Shown here piece by piece: positions 13,168 through 24,069 of a DNA stretch of 64,000 bases (position 1 is its first letter; the number at the start of each line of letters is the position of its first letter). This DNA is from Chionis minor (taxonomy: Eukaryota > Chordata > Aves > Charadriiformes > Chionididae). Below the pieces are notes generated by a model, which did not search any database, was not told the DNA's origin, and worked only from the letters and a program-made list of their open reading frames with translations. Location: NCBI GenBank assembly GCA_013398295.1, contig VZSF01005693.1, positions 364,505 to 428,504 on the forward strand. The letters are read 5' to 3'. A program made the translations under genes and the position numbers.

Positions 13168-14904
13168 GAGAAAATATGACTTTCTGTGGGAGACACAGTC
13201 TCCCCACAGGAAGAAGCAGAGGTTTGTTTTAAGTGGGTTTATTTTTTTTAACATTACAAGTTATTTTGTTTTAAAGGAATGGAGTTTCACCTGCAAAACC
13301 AGAGTTCATTTTATCTCCACCCACTCCTCATTAATCAACCTCAAAGAGCATTTTTACAATAAAGAGATACAATATTAAACTAATGACTTACATAGGCAGA
13401 ATTATTCCCGCAATCTCACCGAATGCTTGGAGCAAGCAGACAGGTCCTGAGAACTGACAGCGCTGGCCAGGGGGAATAAGGCTCTTGGACAAGGGTTGCA
13501 CGATGGGGGAATCCCGAGTCTCAGCAAAAGCCCCCAGCCTCTGTCAACAGCATCGATGAGGCACACGACCCAGGCCACAAAGATGTGGCATAGCAAAGAA
13601 AACACTTCTGGGTGCACGCAGACAGCAGCGGGAAATTTTCATGGCCAGGTTTTGGGGAGGAAATGGCAATGCCATGTCTGGCCCCCGTTGTGAGAGGTAG
13701 GATGCAAAGTCAGAGTGGCTATTCTAGATAAAGTCCCACGTGCAACGTGGGCAGGAGGGCGAGCTGCAGGCTGTGGCCAGCCTACAGCATGGGTGAACAA
13801 AAAGACACAAGGGCAGGAAGTGGAGACTAAGATGGTAGAATAGGTTAATTCTAGGCTCATCTGCAAGGTTTGACTGTTTCTCCCTAAGTTTCATTTTGCC
13901 TTCTCCACGCCGACGCTTTAGTAGTAGCAGACATGAAAGGAAACGTGCTGGTGGTGCTAAAAGGAAAGCTTAAGCTGGTGGGATTTGCACGAGTGAGAAA
14001 ATGGGCAGGGGAGAAGATGTCTGTAATGGCAAGGCTGGGAATAGATGCAACTCTGGGAACAGCAACACAGAGCACAAGAGAGAGGGTGGTGACTGGAAAG
14101 CATATGCTGCAACAAGCTGGGAAGCCTGAGCTGGTAACAAAGGCAGCTAAATGGGTGCCTAGGATGGAGACATGGATTTGATCAGTGCTCAGGTGGAACC
14201 AGTTGACGGTGCTCCGTCAGTTGACACGGTGCTGCAAGGAAGAGACTGAGCAGGAGACAGGGAAAAGCAAGTACCAGAGCTAGACACGGTGGACTGAATA
14301 CAATGGTATGGAGGCTTTTGGGAGCTGCTCAAGAGAAGAGGCACCAAAGAGCCATCAGCACCAGTCTAGAGTAGAAAAGCAGGTCTCAAAATAAAGTCTG
14401 GCAGCAAAAGGGAAGAGAAAGTTGAAAAGTGTATTCCACCAAAGTAATTGGGACACCAGCAGAAAAAAAACCCCAAACCATTAGCAAGGCAAGAAATAAG
14501 AGAGACTGGGGGAAACTGGGCAGGAAGAGGACATGAGAGCATGCATAAAAGCAGAAAGAGAGAAGAAAGAGCAACAGAAATCCACCAATACCCTCCAGTC
14601 CCGAAAACGCAGGTGTAACACGAGCTGTGGAGGAACAAGGCAGCAGGGAGCTGGCACAGGATGAGCCAAGAAGGTTGCAGTAAGATCATAAAGGCTCACA
14701 GGAAAAGATGAGGATGATGCTCAGTAGTATCAACACAAGATAATAGGGAAGGAGGGGCAGGGAGAGCTGAGAGAATGGCCAAAGCAAGCTGAAAGCAAAG
14801 CTAATGGATTTAACAAAGGCACAGAGGAGTCTCTACCAGTATGGCAACGCTAATTAAGAGGATGTGGCACCAAGATATGATGGCAGCAAGTAATTAAAGT
14901 TTGG

Positions 14905-14945
14905 TAAGAGGCAGTAATTTAAGGCTAATAAGAGGCAGTAATTTA
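14905..14945 (+). repeat. 17-bp repeat pair, 24-bp period
   Basis: TAAGAGGCAGTAATTTA occurs at 14905-14921 and again, identical, at 14929-14945. It lies in a purine-rich stretch and is a local tandem duplication of recent appearance. Confidence 0.8.
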
Positions 14946-17780
14946 TCAGGAGCCAACAAGAGTAAAGAGTCCAGGAGCAATAAATTCAACAATAGTGTAA
15001 AAATAAACAGGCAGAGCAAGAACCAGGGCCACCAGCATGATAACAAGGAGAACGACACAGCAGCGCATAAACTCTGTACACAAATGGAGAGCAGCTGATG
15101 GAGGCCCAGATGGAGCTGCCAGGCCACCTCCCTCTCCTTATTCAAATCTTCCCCAAATACCCATCTCTGCCGGGAGGACTTTGGGAAGACGTCAAGCTAG
15201 TGACCAGGGAAGATGCATCTTTTTGAAGTAGGGCCCCTATTGCACTTGTCTCCGCACCTGGCATCTAGACCAAGGGCTCTTCAGGGCAGAGGCTGTCACA
15301 AGATCCCCACCGCTCACGGCGGGGGGTGAACACAAGGTTGTGGTGGGGTGGATGCATTTCCAGGGGACGGCAGACACCAGCAGATCCCTGAAGGAAGGTG
15401 CCATCTCCGGGCTTGCAGAGCACAGGCAGCACAAGGAACGGGCAAGAAGACTTAATTGTCACAGCCCCAGCTAAGGAGCGACAACCAGCCACCTCCCTGG
15501 AGAGCAAAGGACCATCTTCCCATGGGAATGAGGAAACAGGAGCGCAGGTGTCAAGTGGGGAGCAGGAGGGCAGGAAGAGCAGGCTGCCTTCCCCATAGCA
15601 TCTTTTCAGCAGATTCCTAGAAAGCACGTAAAGCTTATTAACCATGCTCATGCTCCATCCCTCCCAGAGTAACAGGGGACAATTCCCATTGTCCCTACAG
15701 CCAGGATACCTCTCATTTGCTCATGCCCGAGGACCAAAGCCAGGCAGCTGGAGGCATGCACCCACCCCAGTGCTGTCTGCATCTGAGCTTGAAAGTCCTG
15801 ACCCTCAGCTCAGGCCACTCGAAAGGAGGTCAATGCCCAGCAGCCGCACGCCGGGGGTCAGGTTTGCTCCAGCTCTCCCTCCCGTCAGCTGTCCCCGGCC
15901 TCCGCCACAGCCACCGCAGCCCAGCCTGCGCTTACAGCTGGGGACACAAGGCGTGGAAAGAAAAGGCTTCCATGAAGTTAAGAGAAACGCCTTGAGACAG
16001 CAATGCAGAGAGCGTGGGAAAGAGGCTAACGACATTCATGTTCACCAGGAGACAGATAAAACCACTGCAATAATAAAATTTCATTATGACAGCTAAGGAA
16101 GAAGAAACAAAAATTCTTTGTTTAGTGTGTCTATAATAAAGTACAAAGGTATCTGCCTTTGCACTACTGGTTGCACAGGTAGGCTTCAGCCCTGGGTGAG
16201 GGCCAGAAGTTGCTTTACGCACTATATGTCATTTTCCTGGCAGCAGATGGGCCCTTTGCAGCTTAAGTCAGCCCTCTGTGCCACAAGGTGCACACAAAAC
16301 AGCTTTCCTGGGGTCCTTCTCCTTTTGGGAGCAGAGAGAGGACACTGCAAGATTTACTAGTTCACACAGACTTACAGATTTATAAATTTATCAAGAGGGA
16401 AACGAGGAGGACGTTAGGGTCCTCACCGATGGCCGAGGACTGTGTTTCATCCTTACTAGGCATGGGAGAGTTGATGTTGGCGTTCATTCTCAGGACAGAA
16501 AACCATTAGAAACCTGACTTTTATTCCCTGTAGAGCTTTGTTTTTCACTACAGGTCTTTACTAGTGCATTCAATTTGCAAATCCAAGGGAATAGTATGGG
16601 AAAAGTTTCTATTTTTAACAAAAGAAAGTAAAAACTTCAGAAGTAATGAACTACTGGATAAAAAGATTAATCTCCTTGAAAGAGTTTTGCTGCCTTATGT
16701 ACTCCCACACAATACATTTTACATACTTACATTTTGCATGCATATATACATACAATTCTCCTACAGAGTACAAAAATAAATTGATCCATATTATAAACTT
16801 ACTCTACATATGCATGTTTCTTATTCACAGACGTGTGTGAGAAAGTTTGAGAAAATGAAAAACCATACCAGCCTGCGACTAGGGCCAGGGGCAAGGACAG
16901 AGCTGGATAAAAGCTGCATATTCTAGACTGTAAAGCATTCTCTCTCATCTGCTCACTTTTAAAGACACTTTACTCCCCCCGCCCCCATTATTTTTGTTAA
17001 GAGAAGCTTCTATCCTTAGCACCAGAGCAGCTGACCAAATGGCATAGTCAGTGAGTCATCCATGTCCTGAGCTGAATCTTCCCACCCTCATCCCACCAGG
17101 AAGGCTTATTTTATATAGATCAATCAGAGCATTCATAGTGATGTCTTAAGCCCCATTAAAAGCTCATACCAGTAAGACAAATGTTTATTTCTCAGTTTGA
17201 ATCATCTCCCTTCTTTTTTAAGAAATACATTATTGACTAAGCATGTTTCATGACCAGCTTTTTTAAGTGTCATTACACGATTTCACCTCATTTAAAAAAG
17301 GCTTTCGTAGTTTTGCCTCAAAAGCTCACAAAATATAATGAGACCTGAGACATAGGTCTAGCTCAGAGTTCCCTGCAGTTGTAGCATACTCAATGTGCTC
17401 TAGTGTTTGCGGTTTTTTTTTTTTCCTCATCTGGCTCTGCTTTTTCTCTTCCTGTTCCAGCAGTCATGGCTTAGAAAGGAAATTTTTCAGGGAAAAAGAG
17501 TTTGCAGCTCATTTTTGAGGTTTTGTCCAATGGCTGACCTGAAGAATCTGTCAGTCTTAGCAGTGAGCAAAAGCAGTGTACAGGCAGGGTCTCTGAAGTG
17601 AGCACACAAAAGACATGAACTAAACACGAATGACTTACCAAAGGATCATGAATGACCTACAAATCAGTCATCGCTCTCTGTGTCATTCAGCAAATTTAGA
17701 AAGAGCAGGCAGCTAGAAGGATAAATGCAAGCCTGCACTGCCTTTGGATGAAGCTCCTGCACTTCTGAGTATCTTCAGAT

Positions 17781-17860
17781 GAGCTTCTTTCCTTCTCTCT
17801 GCCTCTGGTTTCTTATCTAGCTAATGGGATTAGTGATCATTACTGGCTTTTGAAGCCACC
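17781..17860 (+). repeat. MIR-like SINE fragment
   Basis: The stretch CTCTCTGCCTCTGGTTTCTT, then ATCTAGCTAATGGGATTAGT, parallels the MIR segment CTCTGTGCCTCAGTTTCCTCATCTGTAAAATGGGGATAAT in order and spacing. It is strongly diverged and judged from memory of the consensus only. Confidence 0.4.
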
Positions 17861-18505
17861 TGGATATCTACTGATGAATAATGATAACAGCACACTGCTA
17901 TCTTGATGGTTTTTCTCAAATTGCTCCTAAAACACTTCCCCGCAAAACGTATGTGGGCTGCCACTGGCAAACCAGTTCTTACTCCTACACAGTGCACCCC
18001 ACTGCAGCGCAGTGCAAAGGACAAGGTCGTAGGTAGCACCGTAAGCCTCTCTCAAGAACATTCATTGCTGTGACCTCAGATTGCCAATTCTTCTTACAGA
18101 AACCCCAAATTTACTGGCATCGCTTACTGGGCTGCTTTTAGTGGAGTGAAAATCCTTGGGCAAGGACTTGTGGTCTGCCTGAGGACAATAACAAGATGTA
18201 TCTGCTCAGCTCCACAGGGTTCATTAGCTGGCCACGAACAGCAGTGTTTATGTAGTCCCAGTCCTTTGTTATGGGAAGCCAGAGTTTGAAGCTTCCAGGG
18301 CAGTTCTGGGCCTTCCCAAAAAGGCCTTGAGAGCCACATGAGCAATGACTGAAGGCCATCCTAAGGAGCCACAGACTGAAATCATCCAACTTCCCCCTCC
18401 CTCGCAGGTTAAGTTGATGGAAAGAGCTCAGCCCTGCTGAAGAGATCTTTTACTTGGGGCCTAAAAAAACAGCAACAGGCAGCCAACATGCTGCATTTGG
18501 TAGCA

Positions 18506-18553
18506 TGACCTACCACAGTACCAAATGGTACCTACTGTGGTACCAAAAGGTCA
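18506..18553. repeat. Nested inverted repeat with outer TGACCT/AGGTCA arms
   Basis: Outer arms TGACCT (18506-18511) and AGGTCA (18548-18553) enclose inner arms ACCACAGTA (18512-18520) and TACTGTGGT (18533-18541). A third small pair, GTACC/GGTAC, lies towards the centre. The outer arms are nuclear-receptor half-sites in everted orientation, which may be coincidence. Confidence 0.75.
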
Positions 18554-21500
18554 CGTATATGACTGAGACCATCTGAACAGAGCTACAAGCTTTCATTAAA
18601 CATAATGGCATAAGCATCTCTGCACTGCATCCACGTGAAGACATTTCAATCAGACCCTTCACAGTCTGACTGGCAGCCCAGACAAGTTCACAGAAACAAT
18701 GTGCAACTTCTTTCAATTGTCTGCTCCCCCTCCTAAATCTAAAGCACCACCTTAGTCATCTTTCCCTCAGGCTCTCTGATTAGCAAAGGGGAAGGGAGAA
18801 ATTTCACCAGAAACTAAGAGGAAAACCACGTGTGAAGTATAGGTTGGTTAGTGCAGCAACCACTTTCTCTAAACAGTCTAGATCGCGTTTTCAGAGCTAA
18901 GAGTAAGGTTTCCCAGGTAAAACAAAGACTTATTCAGTCAGCCTCTTAATCACAAGAGCCGAAAACAAATACACACTGAACAAACACAGCCCAAGATATA
19001 TTACCTTTCTCCAGCAAGACCAAGATAGGTGCCCAAAGGAGGAACCAACCCCCAAATCCAGGTATTTGAAAACAGACAACTTCTGGTGTAACCCCTCCGC
19101 ACTAGCAAGGTTCCCAATTTCATCAGTGCTGTCTTGGTGGTTTTTTTGCCAACAGAGATCTGATCTAAAGAAAGACTGTAAGTTTATACACTGGTCCATT
19201 AGCCAGCAACGCTCGGGAAATTTTGCCAGGAAAAGGAGCTGCCCATATGGCCTTTATGTACAGATGAGCATTTCCAGATAGCAAGGCCACATGTCAGGAA
19301 CAACTTCATTTAGGGGCTAGTTCTGCCTCCTTTAAAGGCAGAAATATCAGCAGTCCATCCCTTGAGCAAACTAAACCTTCCACCCTCTCAAATGAATATT
19401 TCATCTTCTAGAAGAAATTCAAAGACACTAAGAAAGGCTTCCTCTCAAAATAGCAAAATGCTGCCGGGTGAGCCCTCACTGCAGCCTCGGGGGCAGTGGG
19501 GAAGGGAGGTGGGATGCTGCTTGAATGGTGCCCAGATGCCTGGAGGTGCCACTTGCCTTTCTAAACCCCAGCATGGGCCAGTGTCTGCACCAGCAAAGCT
19601 GGTCCTTGTCCTAATCATGAACAGTGAAAGGCAGCACTACTGGAGGCTGGATGACACTTAACCAACTCGATGAGGAGTCAGTTGTATGACTCTCCCAAGT
19701 CATCAGTATCTCAGGCCAAGACCACCACCAAACACCCAAGAAAGGCAATAGATAACAACAGAAGAATTTGTTTTGAATGCACTGAAAAGACTGGGTCAAT
19801 TTTTGTCAGATACTCAGTTGCAGGAACCTGTTCTTTATCTTCCCATGTTCACTGCAGTTTAATCGCCCTCAGCTCTTCCCTTACACAGGAGAGCATATGT
19901 ATTTTTAAAAGAAAGGCAACAGGATAAGCAAACTGTCAGGCGAGAAGAACAAGCAGTTCATGTCATATCTTTGCAGTCGCTTACACCACGCCCAGCCTCT
20001 CTAAGAATGCACTTCCTGGATATGTTTTCTTTTTCTGATATGTGGGATAACAATAAATGTGGGAAATGTACTTTTTCCATCCCCAGAACGAGAACAGATT
20101 TCTTGTAAATCATGGATTGCCACCTTCCACAACTCCATCCGGATGAGTAGCCCACAAAGATCAAAAAGCAACCGTCCCGAGGTTTGGCTTACTTAGACAA
20201 ACAAATCAGAAACATACTGGGAACAAAGCTCCATGTGTCTTCGTATCCCTACTCGAACCCAAGCCAGAGTCTCTTCTGCCTGTGCTCCAACCAGAAAAAT
20301 AAATGGTGTGCCTGTATCCACATCAATAAAAGCTAATCAGCGCTTTCCCAGCACCATAAGTTTTCAGGTAAACACCATCAGCCTGCTAAATATTTAGTGT
20401 CACTTGCCTTTCAGTAAAAAGGGATTATTTCTAATAACTAGTTATATTGTGTCAGATATGCCAGAACTTCCCAATATTATAGGAAAGAAAAATGAGTCAG
20501 TTATACCGAGTAGGGATGCTTTCTTGTGAAATTGCCTACTGAATTCTTGAGACAATGAAATTAGACTATAGGCAGATTAAATTAGCTTCAAATACTTCAG
20601 TCTCCCCTCAGGAATTTTCTGACTTGGAGTGCCTCTTCCAGAAGGGCACAAGTGCTGCTGAAAGCACCACGCTGCTTCCTAAATGCCCCTCACCAGCAGC
20701 AGCTACTTCATGCTCAGTCACCGACCGAATGGGTGCTTATGCTCTGCCACGCATGCAAGCCCAAGAGACTACATCCCTTTGTGAGATGACTCGGTCAACA
20801 CCAGCCAGAAAGGAGTGCCAGGCAGTTGGATCGGGCTCATCTAAAGGGCCAGATTATCTCATCAGCAATTTTTTTCCTGTGTAATCAACTCTTATATAGA
20901 AAATGGAAATGAAGCGGAAACAGTACTATCAAGCTCCTCATTTAAAAAAAAAAAATACCTAAGGCAGGGTCACTTGCAGTGAGAGGTGCAGATGACAGCA
21001 TCTTCAACACAATCTAGGCCCAATTAGCTATTCACATAAAGAGATACTGTTTCATCTTTGCATACCCTAACTAGAAATTCAATTCCATTTCCAATCAGCA
21101 TCATCATTTTCCACTCTTAGCTGCTAAACAACAGCCTCCTCTCTCCATCCCCTTACCTCAGCACCAAAAGCCGGTTTTGAGACTTCCAAGGACTATTTTT
21201 GCACAGAACAAAGGATCTGCGAGCACTCCCCTGAAGCCCTCAACTGGCTGCAGGACGATTTTCCTACATTTTCTTCTCACAAAAGGTGCAAGGAGTATTA
21301 GCAGAGCCAGATTGAACCCGTGAACCACTAAAAGCCTAACCGCAGTGATTTGGGTAAAGGGTCTAATCTAGTCTGGTATCAGGTCTGTGAGAGAGTCGCC
21401 ACCAGCAAGTCCCCAGGGAAAAGCTGAGAACAGGGCAAGCCTGCAGTGCAGTGCTTCACCCTTCAGCGCTGACAGGAATGCCTCACACCGACTAACTATC

Positions 21501-21645
21501 TCTTCAGTCAGTCTCCACAAAAAGGTCCTTCCTCTAAGTATGCACCCATCAACCAACTTCTTGTTTCTGCCACATTCTTCCACTATCTCAAGGAATCGCA
21601 TCCTGTTGTCTGTTGTGTACTTGCTACATTCATTAATAGCCTCCG

Positions 21646-21670
21646 GCTTTCATGCTGGAAGCATGAAAGC
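21646..21670. repeat. Perfect 11-bp hairpin, 3-base loop
   Basis: GCTTTCATGCT (21646-21656), loop GGA, then the exact reverse complement AGCATGAAAGC (21660-21670). No T-run follows on either strand and no flanking gene explains it. Confidence 0.85.
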
Positions 21671-22535
21671 AGTTCATCCCAATCCAGACAACAGCCACAG
21701 CAGTTTCTCTGGCCTGACACGACTGCCCACCTGCAATACCTGCTGTCAGCCATTGCTTTTTGCAGCTGAAGAGTCCTAGTTTGCTCTGTCGCTCCCTGCA
21801 AGGAAGCTCCTCCGCACCTCTTCCAATCCTAAAACACTTCCATCTGAAAGGACACCCGACCCACAGCAGTAAGGCAGGGGTGGGCAACAGGTTTACGCAG
21901 CAGCATAGAAGCACTCTTGTTTTTCTTCAGTCTCTTTACTACAGATTGTAAGGCTTCACCTGCTTTTCCTGACTGGTGCCACCTCACCAGCTTGGTGCTC
22001 CGCCAGGGCAGCCTGTGATGACACTTCCTCCTCCTGAAAGATCATGGCCAGCTCAGAGCCCACCTTTTTATTTGTGAAGCAAGGAGAGCCTTTCCCCACA
22101 AGTATAGCCCCATTTGCTCACACAGATTTTCACCTGTGCTAAGGTGACTGCTTCTACCCAAAGCTGTAAGAATTGAGGACCAAGGCAAGGAAGTGATGGG
22201 GAAAGCATGGCTTTGTCAGAACTATCATTCTTTCAAATATACAGGGACAAGCGTTCAGGTAACAACCCAGTGACTATTAGCTCTATTTGGGGCACATCTA
22301 CTAAATACACAGGCAATACAACTGCATGGTGCATGGCTCAAAATACCCAAGCACCAGCTTCAAAACCAGCAGCAAACAAGAGAAATCATAGAGTGGGGTG
22401 GAAAGACTTCATTTCATCCTTAACAAACAGACCTTCACCAGTCTCACAGTATTACCGTGAAAGATCAGTTTTGCCTCAAACACGATTTCATCATCATTTG
22501 TAACTGACAGTAACCACCAATATTTAATTAGCATG

Positions 22536-22541
22536 TTTATT
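22536..22541 (-). terminator. NFKBIZ: Probable distal poly(A) signal of NFKBIZ
   Basis: Reads AATAAA on the minus strand, 1.47 kb after the stop codon. The closest alternative AATAAA is at 23274-23279, which would give a 3'UTR of about 0.75 kb. Both could be used. Confidence 0.4.
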
Positions 22542-23178
22542 CAAACAAGTTACATGAGACCCTTCAAGAAATACATCACAACTAGGCCTCCACATATCAG
22601 ATTTTTTCACTTAGCTTGTCTACAAGACATACTTTGTCAAAACAGCACAATCAGACTAATGAAACAGTTACAGCAAAGAATCACGTGTGATGCAAAAACA
22701 GTTTTTAAGAGCAAAAACCATACAGAGAACATGTTACTGGATTACAGCCCAGCGTGGATCTTTCCAAAAGTGATAGGAGGAGGAAGTTTTCTCCAACAGA
22801 ACACAAGTATACAGCATCATTAGTATACGTTTTGTATCAATACCCATAATTATTAAAAAATAGAAAAAGTTAACTTCAAATATTACTTGGCTAGCCACTA
22901 TACCTATAAGGTAAAACCATAAATGGACTAACTCTGCTTAGAAGGTGAAAAAAAACTAAGTCTCTAGAATTAACTAGAGCCCAATTCAGCAAACTACTTA
23001 CACATGTGCTTAAGTCCTGATGACACTACTAGTGGGGCTTACACATATTGAAGTATTATAATTAACATAGATAGATTTCAGCACACATCAATAGTTAAGC
23101 ACATGCTAAATGCTTTCACTGAATCAGGATCATAGTCCTTAAAGTACAAAGTTATATACACTATAAAAGTCATAACCT

Positions 23179-23193
23179 CCCCCCCCCCCCCCC
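23179..23193 (-). repeat. G15 homopolymer in NFKBIZ mRNA sense
   Basis: Fifteen cytosines on the plus strand, so fifteen guanines in the transcript. It lies within the inferred 3'UTR, 0.8 kb past the stop codon. Confidence 0.8.
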
Positions 23194-23870
23194 AATCTAT
23201 TATCTCATCAAAAGAAAAACCTCTACCAGGTACAAGAAAAATGAGTCCCCTGAAGCAGCATGGCTTTTCATGTTTTATTAACAATTCCAAAAGCATGCAC
23301 AAATTGGTGCTAGGGACAATCTATCTTTACTTTCGACCTTCAGTCTTTCAAAACAACAGAATTTACCCGGTTTGCACCAGTATAGTATTAAGCATCCATA
23401 TGCAATTTGCAAGTTCAAAAATCAAGGAACTTGTTTCTTCAGTTCATTCCCCAGGCCATCAATAGATTCTTAGAACTATACAGCTGTACAATAATGCCAG
23501 TGACTATATACAATCCTGCATGAGATACTGGAAGAAAGCTACAAAGTTACATAAATAAATGCTCAACTTTAAAAAATATTTGATTTCTCTTGCACTTAAT
23601 ATTTAAGTGTTTTCAAAAACACAACAAAAAAAACTCTGCAATGTTGACATGTATCAGCCCTCTCTAAATAAAAAGATTTCCTGTAGAATTGTCCTTGTCT
23701 AGAAGTTATCTGTATGGCTGTTTAAATAAAATCAGTCTTGCCGTAGCTATGAAATCCAGGTATCCAGGTAAATGTTCCACATACTTGGGAATCAAACATT
23801 CCCACTTGCTTAGAGGGGTTTGATTGTTGGGTTTTGGTTGTTTTGGGTTTTTTCCACTCTTTATATAAAC

Positions 23871-24014
23871 CACTATATGATAGTGAACAAAATACTTTTG
23901 TTTCATAGAAACAACTAACATTTGCCCACACCGGGCAAATGGTCTATTTACAGATACATTAGGACTGCCTGACTGACAGTGAGTGTGAGTTGCTGAACTC
24001 CAAGAAACATGGAG
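23871..24014 (-). promoter_or_regulatory. NFKBIZ: Hairpin cluster at start of NFKBIZ 3'UTR (Regnase-1/Roquin-type element)
   Basis: In mRNA sense, within 145 nt of the stop codon, I see four non-overlapping stems. CUCCA/UGGAG has a 7-nt loop (23998-24014). AUUUGCCC/GGGCAAAU has loop GGUGU (23920-23940). UUGUUUC/GAAACAA has loop UAU (23898-23914). CACUAU/AUAGUG has loop CAU (23871-23885). A fifth stem, AACAAAA/UUUUGUU with loop GUA (23886-23902), overlaps the UAU hairpin. In mammals NFKBIZ mRNA is silenced by Regnase-1 (MCPIP1) and Roquin through a group of stem-loops near the start of the 3'UTR, and both proteins favour pyrimidine-purine-pyrimidine triloops. The UAU and CAU hairpins fit that rule exactly. 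The structures are seen as complementarity; the function is inferred. Confidence 0.65.
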
Positions 24015-24015
24015 C

Positions 24016-24069
24016 TTAAAATGGCGACATTCTCTGCTGAATCGCCTTCCCTTTTAGGATACGTCTTAT
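24016..24069 (-). CDS. NFKBIZ: NFKBIZ last coding exon (residues 602-618)
   Basis: Acceptor TTCTCTTCTCCAG precedes the exon, and TAA is at 24018-24016. It encodes the C-terminal tail IRRILKGKAIQQRMSPF, where the mammalian tail begins the same way and ends APPY. It is too short to stand out as an open frame by itself. Confidence 0.93.
   Translation of the reverse strand: MRRILKGKAIQQRMSPF

Larger units (their letters stand above)
8461..22510. other. Intergenic DNA downstream of NFKBIZ
   Basis: No supported gene. About 9.8-12.8 kb is fairly GC-rich and gives several chance frames of 60-130 codons with low-complexity, Pro/Ser/Gly-rich composition. About 13.9-15.1 kb is strikingly purine-rich on the plus strand. 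From about 16 kb the sequence is mixed to AT-rich. Individual repeats and inverted repeats are listed separately. Confidence 0.6.
22515..24015 (-). other. NFKBIZ: NFKBIZ 3' untranslated region (inferred)
   Basis: This runs from the stop codon towards lower coordinates. Minus-strand AATAAA signals occur at 23274-23279 and 22536-22541. The distal one would give a 3'UTR of about 1.5 kb, similar to my recollection of the mammalian gene, so I place the end about 20 nt beyond it. The region is AT-rich with many ATTTA-type motifs in mRNA sense, a G15 run (23179-23193 on the opposite strand as C15), and a hairpin cluster next to the stop codon that is listed separately. The exact end is inferred, not seen. 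Confidence 0.55.

Noticed and set aside
15644..16096. 150-codon plus-strand frame
   Set aside because: Pro/Arg/Gln low-complexity translation in GC-rich DNA, no recognised motif, comparable antisense frame.
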